NCBI RefSeq assembly: GCF_039524395.1
Contig: NZ_BAAAGO010000015.1
DNA length: 64,000 bases
Strand: one strand, 5' to 3'
DNA from: Micropruina glycogenica
Lineage (GTDB): Bacteria > Actinomycetota > Actinomycetes > Propionibacteriales > Propionibacteriaceae
Part shown: one piece after another, positions 34,854-43,821 of the stretch
How positions within the stretch are numbered: position 1 is the first letter of the stretch
Layout of the letters: each line of letters opens with the position of its first letter
The notes under the pieces: generated by a model
What the model was told of the DNA's origin: nothing
The model's input: the letters and a program-made list of their open reading frames with translations, nothing else
The model's database searches: none
Program-made: the position numbers and the translations under genes

Positions 34854-35291
34854 ATGGAGAGCACGGACCGCCAGATACTCACGTTGCTGGCCAAGGACGG
34901 GCGCATGTCGTACACCGACATCGGCCGCGAAACGGGCCTCTCGACCAGCGCTGCCCAGCAACGGGTGCGCCGGTTGGAGCAGCGCGGGCTGATCACCGGT
35001 TACCGCGCCGAGATCAGCGCCGAGGCATTGGGCCTTGTGCTGACGGCTTTCATCGCGTTGAAGGGCTCGGACCCCGCCACCGACGACCAGATTCCCGAGC
35101 GGCTCGCGCACCTGAACAACATCGTGTCGTGCTACTCCGTGGCCGGCGACGCCAGCTACATACTCATCGTGCAGGTCGAAACCCCGGCCGAGCTCGAGGC
35201 GCTGCTTGCGCAGATTCGCATCGCCGCCGGAGTGTCGACGCTGACCACGCTGGTGCTGTCGGTGCCGTACCGCGACCGGGTCGTGCTCTGA
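34854..35291 (+). CDS. Lrp/AsnC-family transcriptional regulator
   Basis: 145 residues. The N-terminal winged helix STDRQILTLLAKDGRMSYTDI, GLSTSAAQQRVRRLEQRGLI is followed by a RAM ligand-binding domain (VSCYSVAGDASYILIVQVET, ALLAQIRIAAGVSTLTTLV). Such proteins sense amino acids as octamers and regulate transport or metabolism. CACGAT 6 nt before the ATG fits the leaderless -10 pattern. It is unclear whether it controls the downstream lnt operon, which starts 28 bp after it and has its own -10-like hexamer. Confidence 0.9.
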   Translation: MESTDRQILTLLAKDGRMSYTDIGRETGLSTSAAQQRVRRLEQRGLITGYRAEISAEALGLVLTAFIALKGSDPATDDQIPERLAHLNNIVSCYSVAGDASYILIVQVETPAELEALLAQIRIAAGVSTLTTLVLSVPYRDRVVL

Positions 35292-35319
35292 GGTCCGCGG
35301 CGCTGGGTAGCATTCCTGG

Positions 35320-36887
35320 GTGACCGACCGCCTGCACGCCCTGCCGTGGTGGGTGCGCGGTTCACTGGCCGGCCTGACCGGCGCGACCGCCTCGCTCGGC
35401 TTCGCCCCTGTGGGTTGGTGGCCGGTGCTGATCGGTTGTGTCGCGGCCTTCTCACTGCTCGCCATCACCGCTCCCGGCTGGCGGCAGGCCGCCCTCACGG
35501 GCCTGTGTTACGGGCTGGGCCTGTACCTGATCGCTATTCGCTGGCTCAGCGTGATCTTCACCGAGGCGATGCTCGGCCTGGCCGGTCTCGAAGCCGTCTT
35601 TCTGGCCGGTCTGGCCCTACTGCTTCGGTTGGCCGGACGCTCCCGCTACTGGCCCCAGCTGGCCGCCGGCTGCTGGGTGCTCACCGAGTACACGTTCTCG
35701 AATCAGCCGTTCGGCGGCTTTCCCTGGTTGCGCCTGGGCTACACGGTGATCGACTCGCCGCTGGCCGGTGTGCTGCCACTGGTCGGCGTTCCGGGGGCGA
35801 CGTTCGCCGTCGCCCTGGTGGCCCAGCTGCTGGCCTGGACGGTGCTGAGCGCGCAGGGCCTGCGGCGTCGAGCGCTGGGTCTGGGCACCGCCGTCGTCGT
35901 GCTGCTCAGCGGCACGTTGGGGCTGCTGGTGCCGGCCGGCACCGAGACCGGCACCGTCTCGGTGGGCTACGTGCAGGGCAACGCGCCCGGCGGGGGCGTG
36001 TACGGTTTGGGCGCCCCGCGCACCCTGACCCGCAACCACGTGGCCGAAACCGAGCGCTTGGCCGCCAAGATAGCCGCCGGTGAGGTGGCCAGGCCCGACT
36101 TCGTGGTCTGGCCCGAGAACGGCACCGACATGGACCCGTTCACAGACACCCTGACGAATCAACTGGTCAAACAGGCCGTGGCTGCGGTGAACGTACCCAT
36201 TCTGATCGGCACCATCACCGACGGACCCGGCCCCAACGAGCGGCAGACCGCCGCGATCGTGTGGGATCCCGTCACCGGCGCTCAGGCCCGCTACGACAAG
36301 CGCAACCTGGTGCCTTTCGGCGAATGGGTGCCGTTGCGTGGTCTGCTCGAACCGCTCTTTCCGGTGGTCGCCTACGTGGGCGCCCAATCGATACCCGGCA
36401 CAGGGCCGGGCGTGCTGAACGTCCAGCTGCCCGACCGCACCGTCGCGGTCGGCGACCTGATCTGCTACGAGGTCGCCTACGACGCCACCGTGCACGACAC
36501 GGTGCTCGGGGGTGCGCAGATCAACGTGGTGCAGAGCAGCAACGCCATGTACGTGGGCACCACGCAGGTGCCGCAGCAGTTCGCGATCACCCGCACCCGG
36601 GCGGCTGAACTGCGCCGAGACGTGCTGGTCGTCACCACCACCGGCACCTCGGGGCTGATCAGGCCGGACGGCTCGGTGGCGTTCACGCTGCCCGAGTTTC
36701 AGCCGGCCTCGGGTGTGGTCGAACTGCCTCTGCGCAGCGGACTCACGCCCGCGGTATGGCTGTCGGGTTGGCTCGAACTGGGCGGCAGCCTGATCACCGT
36801 GGCCGCTCTCGCACTCCTGGTGGTTCGTGGCCGGCGACGTGAACCGGTGCGGCAGAATGGTTCGGACGACCCGATTCAGGAGACCCC

Positions 36888-36891
<4 letters not shown>
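35320..36891 (+). CDS. lnt: Apolipoprotein N-acyltransferase
   Basis: 523-residue membrane enzyme that adds the third acyl chain to the N-terminal Cys of lipoproteins. About six N-terminal helices (ASLGFAPVGWWPVLIG, LLRLAGRSRYWPQL) precede a nitrilase-fold domain with the Glu-Lys-Cys triad: VVWPENGTD, RYDKRNLVPFGEW and LICYEVAYD. TAGCAT at 35308-35313 lies 6 nt before the GTG start, a leaderless signal. It overlaps ppm1 by 4 bp (GTGA). In mycobacteria Lnt and Ppm are fused or interact, and the tight coupling here echoes that. Confidence 0.94.
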
Positions 36892-37975
<1,084 letters not shown>

Positions 37976-37979
<4 letters not shown>

Positions 37980-38524
37980 CCACCCCGCAGCAGCCCCGCG
38001 CGCGCCGGCCCTGGCTGGCGCCGCTGCTCCTGGTGTTCTTCATCACCGTTCCGATCATCGAGGTGTGGCTGCTGGTCGCTGTGGGTCAGCGCATCGGGGC
38101 CCTGCCCACCATCGGGTTGCTGATCGCCGAGGCGTTTCTCGGTGCGTGGCTGATGCGGCGCGAAGGGTCGAAGACGTGGCGGGCGCTCAACACCGCGATC
38201 ACGACCGGCAAGCTGCCCACGGGCGAAATGCTTGACGCCGTGCTGGTGATGGTCGGCGGCGTCATGCTGATGCTGCCCGGCTTCTTCACCGACATCTTCG
38301 GGCTGATCTTTCTGCTGCCGTTCACCCGGCCGATCGCCCGCAACCTGCTGCACCTGTTCATCGCCCGCCGAGCGGCACGCTCGGGCCTCGATTTGGACGT
38401 CATGCGGGCCAAGGTCGAGCGCGACACCCTGATTCGTGGCGAGACCGTGCCCGACGACGCGCCGCGCAAGGATCCTGAGCCCCCGTCGGATCAGATCGTG
38501 ATCAAGGGCGAGATCGAACCCTGA
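37976..38524 (+). CDS. fxsA: FxsA-family membrane protein
   Basis: 182 residues. PLLLVFFITVPIIEVWLLVAVG begins the family domain; IGLLIAEAFLGAWLMRREG and LMLPGFFTDIFGLIFLLPFTRP are diagnostic. FxsA in E. coli relieves phage T7 exclusion by F plasmid; its general role is unknown. The charged cytoplasmic tail (about 125-182) is longer than the minimal domain. The GTG start overlaps the ppm1 stop (GTGA), giving a three-gene lnt-ppm1-fxsA operon. Confidence 0.9.
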
Positions 38525-38561
38525 GCGACCCGTCGGTCGAGCTTGTCCAGACCCATTCCCG

Positions 38562-38638
38562 CGCGAGATTGCGTCCGATTTGGGGGGCCGCTCGCCTCAG
38601 TACGCGTGACTGCCCCTCAACTCGGACGCAATCTCGCG
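38562..38638. repeat. Inverted repeat with perfect 17-bp arms
   Basis: CGCGAGATTGCGTCCGA (38562-38578) and TCGGACGCAATCTCGCG (38622-38638) pair perfectly around 43 nt. It is the first of three consecutive inverted repeats that fill the 428-bp gap (38525-38952) between fxsA and rbpA, which has no gene. It may serve as terminator for both converging operons. Confidence 0.7.
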
Positions 38639-38690
38639 AGGGTTTGCTCAACCCTGGCTTCTGCGGGGCTCGTCAGCACCCAACTTCTCT

Positions 38691-38794
38691 GTCATCCCGG
38701 CGGACGCGGGCATCTCGTACGGGGCTGGCCCGCGATTGCGCGTTCCGTCCTGTGGCATGGCAGTGCGGAGATTCCGGCGTTCGCCGGAATGACG
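38691..38794. repeat. Inverted pair of interspersed palindromic repeats
   Basis: GTCATCCCGGCGGACGCGGG (from 38691) and GATTCCGGCGTTCGCCGGAA (from 38770) followed by TGACG are copies of the family at 17396 and 21227, here in opposite orientation. Each copy is itself palindromic. Confidence 0.6.
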
Positions 38795-38814
38795 GTAGAC
38801 CTGCACGTGTCAAG

Positions 38815-38916
38815 CGGAGCGGGGGCGCCCCTGTCAGGGTGTGGTCGGGCGTTTGCGCACTGCGAGGCGCTAGCCGAGCAGTTCAGCAGGGGCGGGACAG
38901 GGGCGCCTCCGCTCCG
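38815..38916. repeat. Inverted repeat with 21-bp arms, one mismatch
   Basis: CGGAGCGGGGGCGCCCCTGT then C (38815-38835) pairs with GACAGGGGCGCCTCCGCTCC then G (38896-38916) with a single mismatch and a 60-nt spacer. It is the third inverted repeat of the same gap and ends 37 bp before the rbpA stop. Confidence 0.65.
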
Positions 38917-38952
38917 CGGCAACAGAACGCAACCAAGCGACCAGCGGGAGCC

Positions 38953-39285
38953 TCAGTCGTTGCCGCGGATCTCGTCCAAACGTTCGGCGAGCAGTTCCTC
39001 GAGCTCTTCGATCGAGCGGCGCTCGCGCAGCATGTCCCAGTGGGTGCGGGGCGGTTTGACCTCTTTCGCCTCGGGTTCGACGCCGTCCGACCGGCGCGCC
39101 ACGGCACCGCAGCGCGGGCATTCCCACGCGGTGGGCAACTCGGCCTCTTCGGCGAAGGTGATCGAGAAATGATGGCCCTTGGGGCAGTCGAAACCGATGT
39201 CTTGACGGGCTGCGAACTCGACTCCCGCGCCGTCGGCGAAGCTCTTCGAGCCCAACCCGGACCCGCGCAACGATCGTTCAGCCAT
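38953..39285 (-). CDS. rbpA: RNA polymerase-binding protein RbpA
   Basis: 110 residues, the usual length of this actinobacteria-specific RNA polymerase cofactor. Seen: LRGSGLGSKSF at the N-terminus; a zinc-ribbon-like core FDCPKGHHFSITF and WECPRCGAVAR (Cys-His-Cys-Cys pattern); a basic linker KEVKPPRTHWDMLRERR; and the sigma-interacting helix SIEELEELLAERLDEIR. It stabilises sigmaA holoenzyme and open complexes. GGAGGGAGAGGC precedes the ATG, so this gene has a leader with a ribosome site, unlike many neighbours. It is the best single lineage marker in the window. Confidence 0.95.
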   Translation of the reverse strand: MAERSLRGSGLGSKSFADGAGVEFAARQDIGFDCPKGHHFSITFAEEAELPTAWECPRCGAVARRSDGVEPEAKEVKPPRTHWDMLRERRSIEELEELLAERLDEIRGND

Positions 39286-39357
39286 GCCTCTCCCTCCGCC
39301 GGACGGCCGGGGTGACGGCCGTACCGTCCCCCAAGCTACTCCGTGTGACCAAGCGGT

Positions 39358-40707
39358 TCACAAGACCTTGGGTAACACGTTTCCGGCCTCGAGTATTCCC
39401 TTGCGCATGTCGACCCTGGTCAGTAACAGCCCGCCGACAAGGAAGAACACCACCAGAGCGAGAATCGCGAGACGGTAGCTCTGGCTGAACTGAAAGACCA
39501 GTGCGAAGCTCAGCGTGCCCAGCCAACTCGTGCCCCGTTCCATCGCCTGATAGAAGCTGAAGTATTCGGCCTCGCGGCCCTTGGGCACCAGTTGTGAATA
39601 CATCGACCGGCTCAGCGCCTGCGTGCCGCCCATCACCAGGCCGATCGCGGCCCCCAATGCCAGCAACGCGACGAACACCCCCGCCGGCAGAAAGAACGCC
39701 ACGGCCACCACGGCGAACCAGATCACGATGCCGATCAGCACGGTGCGTTTGGCGCCCAGCACACCGGCCACCCGTCCGAACAGCAAGGCACCGCCGAACG
39801 CGACGAACTGGGTGAGCAGAAACGTGATCATCACCTGCGAGGTCGACATCTGCAGTTCCGACTGCGCGTACAGGCTCGACTGGCCGATCACGGTCTGAAT
39901 GCCGTCGTTGTAGAACAGGTAGGCGGCCAGAAACAGCAGCGTCTGCGGGTAGTTGCGCAGGTCGGCGAAGGTGTTGGCCAGTTGGCGCACCGGGTTGGTG
40001 CGCACCGTTGCTCGCGCCTGCAGACCGTCCAGGGCGCGGGGTGGCAGCGACCGCAGCCCGATCACCGGAATCAGCGTGAACAGCCCCCACCACAGCCCCG
40101 CCGACAACAGGCTCAGCCTGATCGCCAGCCCGTAACTGATGCCCAGCGACTCATACGCGGTCATCGTCACCAGGTTGATCGCCAGCAGCAGCCCACCGCC
40201 CAGGTAGCCCAACGCCCAGCCGCGACTCGACACCCGGTCGCGGTCGTCGGGTTGGGCGATGCGCACCAGAATGCCGTCGTAGATCACCTGGGACGCCCCG
40301 ACGCACACGTTGGCGACGATCATCAGCACCGCGCCGAGCTGCCAGTTGGTGTCGGCCACGAAGAACATCGCGGATGCCGCTGCAGCGCCCACCCAGGCCA
40401 GGCCCCCCAGCCACCACTGCGGGTGCTTCGACCGGTCGGCGATCACGCCGATGATCAGCAGCGCGACCAGGCTGAGGATCGTCGAGATGGTGACCAGAAA
40501 GGGGTGTACAGCACCCGGCAGCACAGCGAAGCCGAGCAGGTTCACCGGCGTGCTGCACACCTCGCCTGCGGACAGGTCGGGGCAGGCGGCCCGCGTGGCG
40601 ATGCTGGTGAGGTAGGGCCCCAGAATCACCGTGGCGGTCGTGGTGACGTAGGCGGAGTTGGCCCAGTCGTACCAGTACCAGGCGCGCTGCTGCCGGGTGC
40701 TCTTCAT
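39358..40707 (-). CDS. MFS transporter, Atg22-like (UMF1) type
   Basis: 449 residues, about 12 membrane helices. WYWYDWANSAYVTTTATVI at the start and YLFYNDGIQTVIGQ in the middle are hallmarks of the Atg22/UMF1 group; PKGREAEYFSFYQAMERGTSWLG near the end also fits. Yeast Atg22 exports amino acids from the vacuole; bacterial substrates are unknown. The ATG at 40707 overlaps the stop of the upstream glycerophosphodiesterase by 4 bp, so the two are coexpressed and the permease may handle a product of that enzyme. Confidence 0.85.
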   Translation of the reverse strand: MKSTRQQRAWYWYDWANSAYVTTTATVILGPYLTSIATRAACPDLSAGEVCSTPVNLLGFAVLPGAVHPFLVTISTILSLVALLIIGVIADRSKHPQWWLGGLAWVGAAAASAMFFVADTNWQLGAVLMIVANVCVGASQVIYDGILVRIAQPDDRDRVSSRGWALGYLGGGLLLAINLVTMTAYESLGISYGLAIRLSLLSAGLWWGLFTLIPVIGLRSLPPRALDGLQARATVRTNPVRQLANTFADLRNYPQTLLFLAAYLFYNDGIQTVIGQSSLYAQSELQMSTSQVMITFLLTQFVAFGGALLFGRVAGVLGAKRTVLIGIVIWFAVVAVAFFLPAGVFVALLALGAAIGLVMGGTQALSRSMYSQLVPKGREAEYFSFYQAMERGTSWLGTLSFALVFQFSQSYRLAILALVVFFLVGGLLLTRVDMRKGILEAGNVLPKVL

Positions 40708-41489
40708 CGGTTTCCTTCCCACAGGTCGCGCTCGATCAGCACGTCGCGCAACACGTCGATGCGGTCGCTGACCAGGCCGTCGACACCGAGGTCGATCAGC
40801 CGGTGCATCTCCTTGGCCTCGTTGACGGTCCAGACGTGCACGACCCGGCCCGCTTGGTGCGCCGAGCGGACGAGGCCGCGAGTCACCACCGGCAACCGGT
40901 CGTGCCAGGCCCGCACCGGTATCTGCAGCGCCACACCGGGGGAGCGGACGAGCCGGCGCACGCCGGGCGCGTACGCGCGCAGGGCGATGCCGGGCGCTCC
41001 GACGCTGGTGGCCACCCGTCGTCCGGCCAGTCGACGAAAGGCGCTGAGGCGGGCCTGCGAGAACGACCCGACGCACACCCGGTCGTGCGCCCGATGCGCG
41101 TCGATCGCACGGGCCAGGGGTTCGACGGCCCGGGCCACCTTCAGGTCGATGTTGAACCGGGCCTCGGGCAGGGTCTCGAACAGTTCGTCCATGGTGACGA
41201 TCGGGTCGGTGCCGGCCACCCGCAACCTGCTCAGTTCGTGCCAGGGCAGGGCTTCGGGCGCGCCCCGGCCGTCGGTGACGCGATCGAGAGTGTTGTCGTG
41301 AAAACTGAACAACACCCCGTCCGACGAGGTGTGCACGTCGGTCTCGAGGTAGCGGTAGCCGTACTCGACGGCGCTCCGAAAGGCGTGCAGGGTGTTCTCG
41401 CGGGGCTGGTCGTCGGGGCAGAGGTAGCCGCCCCGGTGGGCCAGTGCGGCGAACCGGGTGTCGAAGTAGCGGTAGTCGCCGGCCTGCAC
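40704..41489 (-). CDS. Glycerophosphodiester phosphodiesterase family protein
   Basis: About 261 residues from the GTG at 41489. GDPD marks: LAHRGGYLCPD with substrate-binding His/Arg, PRENTLHAF, YLETDVHTSSDGVLFSFHDNTLDR (the Glu-Asp metal site and catalytic His), and VWTVNEAKEMHRLIDLGVDGLVSDRID near the end. It would cleave glycerophosphodiesters to glycerol-3-phosphate and alcohol. The frame is open to 41588, but CATACT lies 7 nt before the GTG (leaderless arrangement), and the longer version would overlap the divergent gene's promoter, so 41489 is preferred. Confidence 0.87.
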   Translation of the reverse strand: MQAGDYRYFDTRFAALAHRGGYLCPDDQPRENTLHAFRSAVEYGYRYLETDVHTSSDGVLFSFHDNTLDRVTDGRGAPEALPWHELSRLRVAGTDPIVTMDELFETLPEARFNIDLKVARAVEPLARAIDAHRAHDRVCVGSFSQARLSAFRRLAGRRVATSVGAPGIALRAYAPGVRRLVRSPGVALQIPVRAWHDRLPVVTRGLVRSAHQAGRVVHVWTVNEAKEMHRLIDLGVDGLVSDRIDVLRDVLIERDLWEGNR

Positions 41490-41565
41490 GCGCCCCAGTA
41501 TGCGCGAGGGCACGGACGCTGTCACGCATGGTGCGCAGCGGGTGTTCCGGTTCATAATCGGTGCC

Positions 41566-41946
41566 ATGACGGACACCTCAGCACCCATTCGTCAGGCCCT
41601 GCGCGACGCGCTTCCGGGGGCCATGAAAGCGCGCGACACCCCGAGTCGCAACGCGATTCGATCGGCTCTCGCGGCCATCGAGAACGCCGAGGCCGTCTCG
41701 GTCGAGCAGCCAAGTGCCGGCGGTGGCTCGCTCGTCACCAGCGAACACGTCGCGGGCACGTCCGTCGGGGTGGGTGCGGCCGAGGCGCCGCGCCGCGAAC
41801 TCGACGAGGAGCACGCGCTCGAGATCGTCAGTGCCGAGCGTGACGAACGGCTGTCGGCGGCCGCCGAACTTCGTGCCGCCGGCCAGGAGCAGCGAGCGGC
41901 CGACCTCGAAGCGGAGGCGGCCGCGTTGGACGCCTTCTTGTGCTGA
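41566..41946 (+). CDS. Small GatB/YqeY-like protein
   Basis: 126 residues. IRQALRDALPGAMKARDTPS and RNAIRSALAAIENAEA match the N-terminal helices of YqeY-type proteins related to the GatB tail domain; the C-terminal half is Ala/Glu-rich and helical (AAELRAAGQEQRAADLEAEA). The middle (AVSVEQPSAGGGS) is a low-complexity insertion. YqeY proteins may touch tRNA-dependent amidation, but the role is unproven. CATAAT at 41553-41558 is 7 nt before the ATG, suggesting a leaderless transcript. Confidence 0.75.
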   Translation: MTDTSAPIRQALRDALPGAMKARDTPSRNAIRSALAAIENAEAVSVEQPSAGGGSLVTSEHVAGTSVGVGAAEAPRRELDEEHALEIVSAERDERLSAAAELRAAGQEQRAADLEAEAAALDAFLC

Positions 41947-42026
41947 CTAGGCGACTCGGCGGCTGCCCCTGACCGGTGAGTGCACGAGTTTTCGGTTGCG
42001 GCTCGGCTGGGCCAGACTATGGGCTC

Positions 42027-42881
42027 GTGACTACGATCCTTTCGATCCAGTCGTCTGTCGCCTACGGCCACGTGGGCAACAGCGCGGCAACCTTTCCCCT
42101 CATGCGCTCGGGCATCGAGGTGTGGCCGGTGCTCACCGTCCACTTCTCGAACCACACAGGCTACGGTGAATGGCGCGGGCCGCTGCTTGCCGCGTCAGAA
42201 GTGGCCGAGGTGATCCGGGGCATCGACGAGCGTGACGTGCTGGGCCGGGTGGACGCCGTGCTGTCGGGCTATCAGGGTGCCGAAGAGGTTGGTGCGGTGG
42301 TGCTCGACGCCGTCGAGCTGGTGAAGCAGCGCAGCCCTAAGGCCATCTACTGCTGCGACCCGGTGATGGGCGACGTGGGCCGAGGCTTCTTCGTGCGGCC
42401 GGGCATTCCCGAGTTCATGCGCGACCGGGTGGTGCCGAAGGCCGATATCGTCACCCCCAACCACTTCGAGCTCGACTTTCTCACCGGCCACGAAAGCCAC
42501 ACCCTCGATGCGGTGATCGACGCCGCCCACGCCCTGCGCGTCAGGGGACCCGAGACCGTGTTGGTCACCTCAGTGGTGGTCGACGGCACCGCCGACGACG
42601 AGTTGACCATGCTGGCCGTCACCGGCGAAGGGGCCTGGCAGGTGGTCACCCCCCGGCTCGACCGCATCTTCACGGGCTCGGGCGACCTCACCGCGGCCAT
42701 GTTCCTGGCCAACTACCTGCGCAGCGGCTCGGCCGCAGAGGCGGTCGGACAGACCGGCGACATCGTCTACTCGGTGCTGAAACAGACCAGCGAATCGGGG
42801 CTCAGCGAACTGCAACTCGTGGCCGCGCAAGACGAGATCGTCTCTCCGACCTACCACTTCGACGTCACCCAGGTGCGCTGA
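42027..42881 (+). CDS. pdxY: Pyridoxal kinase
   Basis: 284 residues from a GTG. It phosphorylates pyridoxal to PLP. Ribokinase-family marks: SIQSSVAYGHVGNSAATFPL at the N-terminus (substrate loop), YCCDPVMGDVGRGFFV, VTPNHFELDFLTG and the catalytic FTGSGDLTAAMFLANYL (anion hole GxGD). The frame is open upstream to 41976, but the conserved N-terminus begins at 42027. It ends before a short hairpin at 42890 and is convergent with map. Confidence 0.92.
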   Translation: MTTILSIQSSVAYGHVGNSAATFPLMRSGIEVWPVLTVHFSNHTGYGEWRGPLLAASEVAEVIRGIDERDVLGRVDAVLSGYQGAEEVGAVVLDAVELVKQRSPKAIYCCDPVMGDVGRGFFVRPGIPEFMRDRVVPKADIVTPNHFELDFLTGHESHTLDAVIDAAHALRVRGPETVLVTSVVVDGTADDELTMLAVTGEGAWQVVTPRLDRIFTGSGDLTAAMFLANYLRSGSAAEAVGQTGDIVYSVLKQTSESGLSELQLVAAQDEIVSPTYHFDVTQVR

Positions 42882-42889
42882 CCCAGAAT

Positions 42890-42907
42890 CAGGGGACGGT
42901 TCCCCTG
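42890..42907. terminator. Short hairpin between pdxY and map
   Basis: CAGGGGA (42890-42896) and TCCCCTG (42901-42907) enclose a 4-nt loop. The right side of the first arm reads GGGGACGGTT, linking it to the repeat family at 28712 and 33868. It is positioned to end both convergent genes. Confidence 0.5.
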
Positions 42908-42923
42908 AACCGCGCGGCGTCGG

Positions 42924-43691
42924 TTACCGCGCCGTCATCACGATCGGGTCGCCGTCGGTGATGGCGATGGTGTGCTCACTGTGCGCCGTGCGTGAACCGT
43001 CGGCGCTGCGAATGGTCCAGCCATCGGGGTCCATCACGATCTGATCGGTGCCGGCCATCAGCCACGGCTCGATGGCGATCACCAACCCCGGGCGAAGCGC
43101 GAAGCCCCGGCCGGCACGGCCGTCGTTCGAAATGTGCGGGTCACCGTGCATGGTGCGGCCCACCCCGTGGCCACCGAACTGGGTGTTGACGCCGTAACCG
43201 TATTCGCGGGCCGTCGCCCCGATGGCGGCGCTCAGGTCGCCGACCTTCTTGCCCGGACGGGCCACCTCGATGGCCCTTGCCAGCGCCACCTCGGTGGCCT
43301 CGATCAGCTTCAGGTCCTCATCGCGCGGGGTGCCCACCACCACGCTGAGCGCCGAGTCGCACACCCACCCGTCGACGCTCACGGCGAAGTCGAAGCTGAC
43401 CAGGTCGCCGTCGCGCAGCTTGTACGTGTGGGGCAGCCCGTGCAGCACGGCGTCGTTGACGCTGGTGCACAGCACCTTGCCGAACGGCCCGCGGCCGAAC
43501 GACGGCGCGTAGTCGATGTAGCACGAGGTGGCGCCGCGCTCACGAATCATGTCGTGTGCGAGCGCGTCCAGGTCGAGCAGGTCGACCCCGACGGCGGCGA
43601 CCTCAGCAAGCGCGGTCAACACCTGCGCCACGAACGCCCCGGCTGGACGCATCTCGGTCAGTTGAGCGGGGGAGAGCAACTCGATCGGCAC
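42924..43691 (-). CDS. map: Methionine aminopeptidase type I
   Basis: 255 residues from a GTG. Metal ligands of the pita-bread fold are visible: SFDFAVSVDGWVCDSA (both Asp), GHGVGRTMHGDPHI (His and the second-shell His), VIAIEPWLM (Glu) and SEHTIAI (Glu). It removes N-terminal Met from new proteins. TAGGCT 7 nt before the GTG at 43691 supports that start and a leaderless mRNA, although the frame is open to 43784. Confidence 0.92.
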   Translation of the reverse strand: MPIELLSPAQLTEMRPAGAFVAQVLTALAEVAAVGVDLLDLDALAHDMIRERGATSCYIDYAPSFGRGPFGKVLCTSVNDAVLHGLPHTYKLRDGDLVSFDFAVSVDGWVCDSALSVVVGTPRDEDLKLIEATEVALARAIEVARPGKKVGDLSAAIGATAREYGYGVNTQFGGHGVGRTMHGDPHISNDGRAGRGFALRPGLVIAIEPWLMAGTDQIVMDPDGWTIRSADGSRTAHSEHTIAITDGDPIVMTAR

Positions 43692-43821
43692 GCGCAGCAG
43701 CCTAGTGGTGCGTTCTGCCAACCAAGTCACCTTCGCGGCGCATGGGCAGGCAACCCGCGGCGTTGCACTCAGTCGAGATACCACCCGGTATTGCGGTGTG
43801 CGCCGGAATGATGGGGGCCGC

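Noticed and set aside
39358..41529. One 723-codon minus frame joining GDPD and MFS regions as a fusion protein.
   Set aside because: The upstream 270 codons are out of frame with the GDPD domain; the GDPD gene in the correct frame ends in an ATGA overlap with the MFS start at 40707, so these are two genes.
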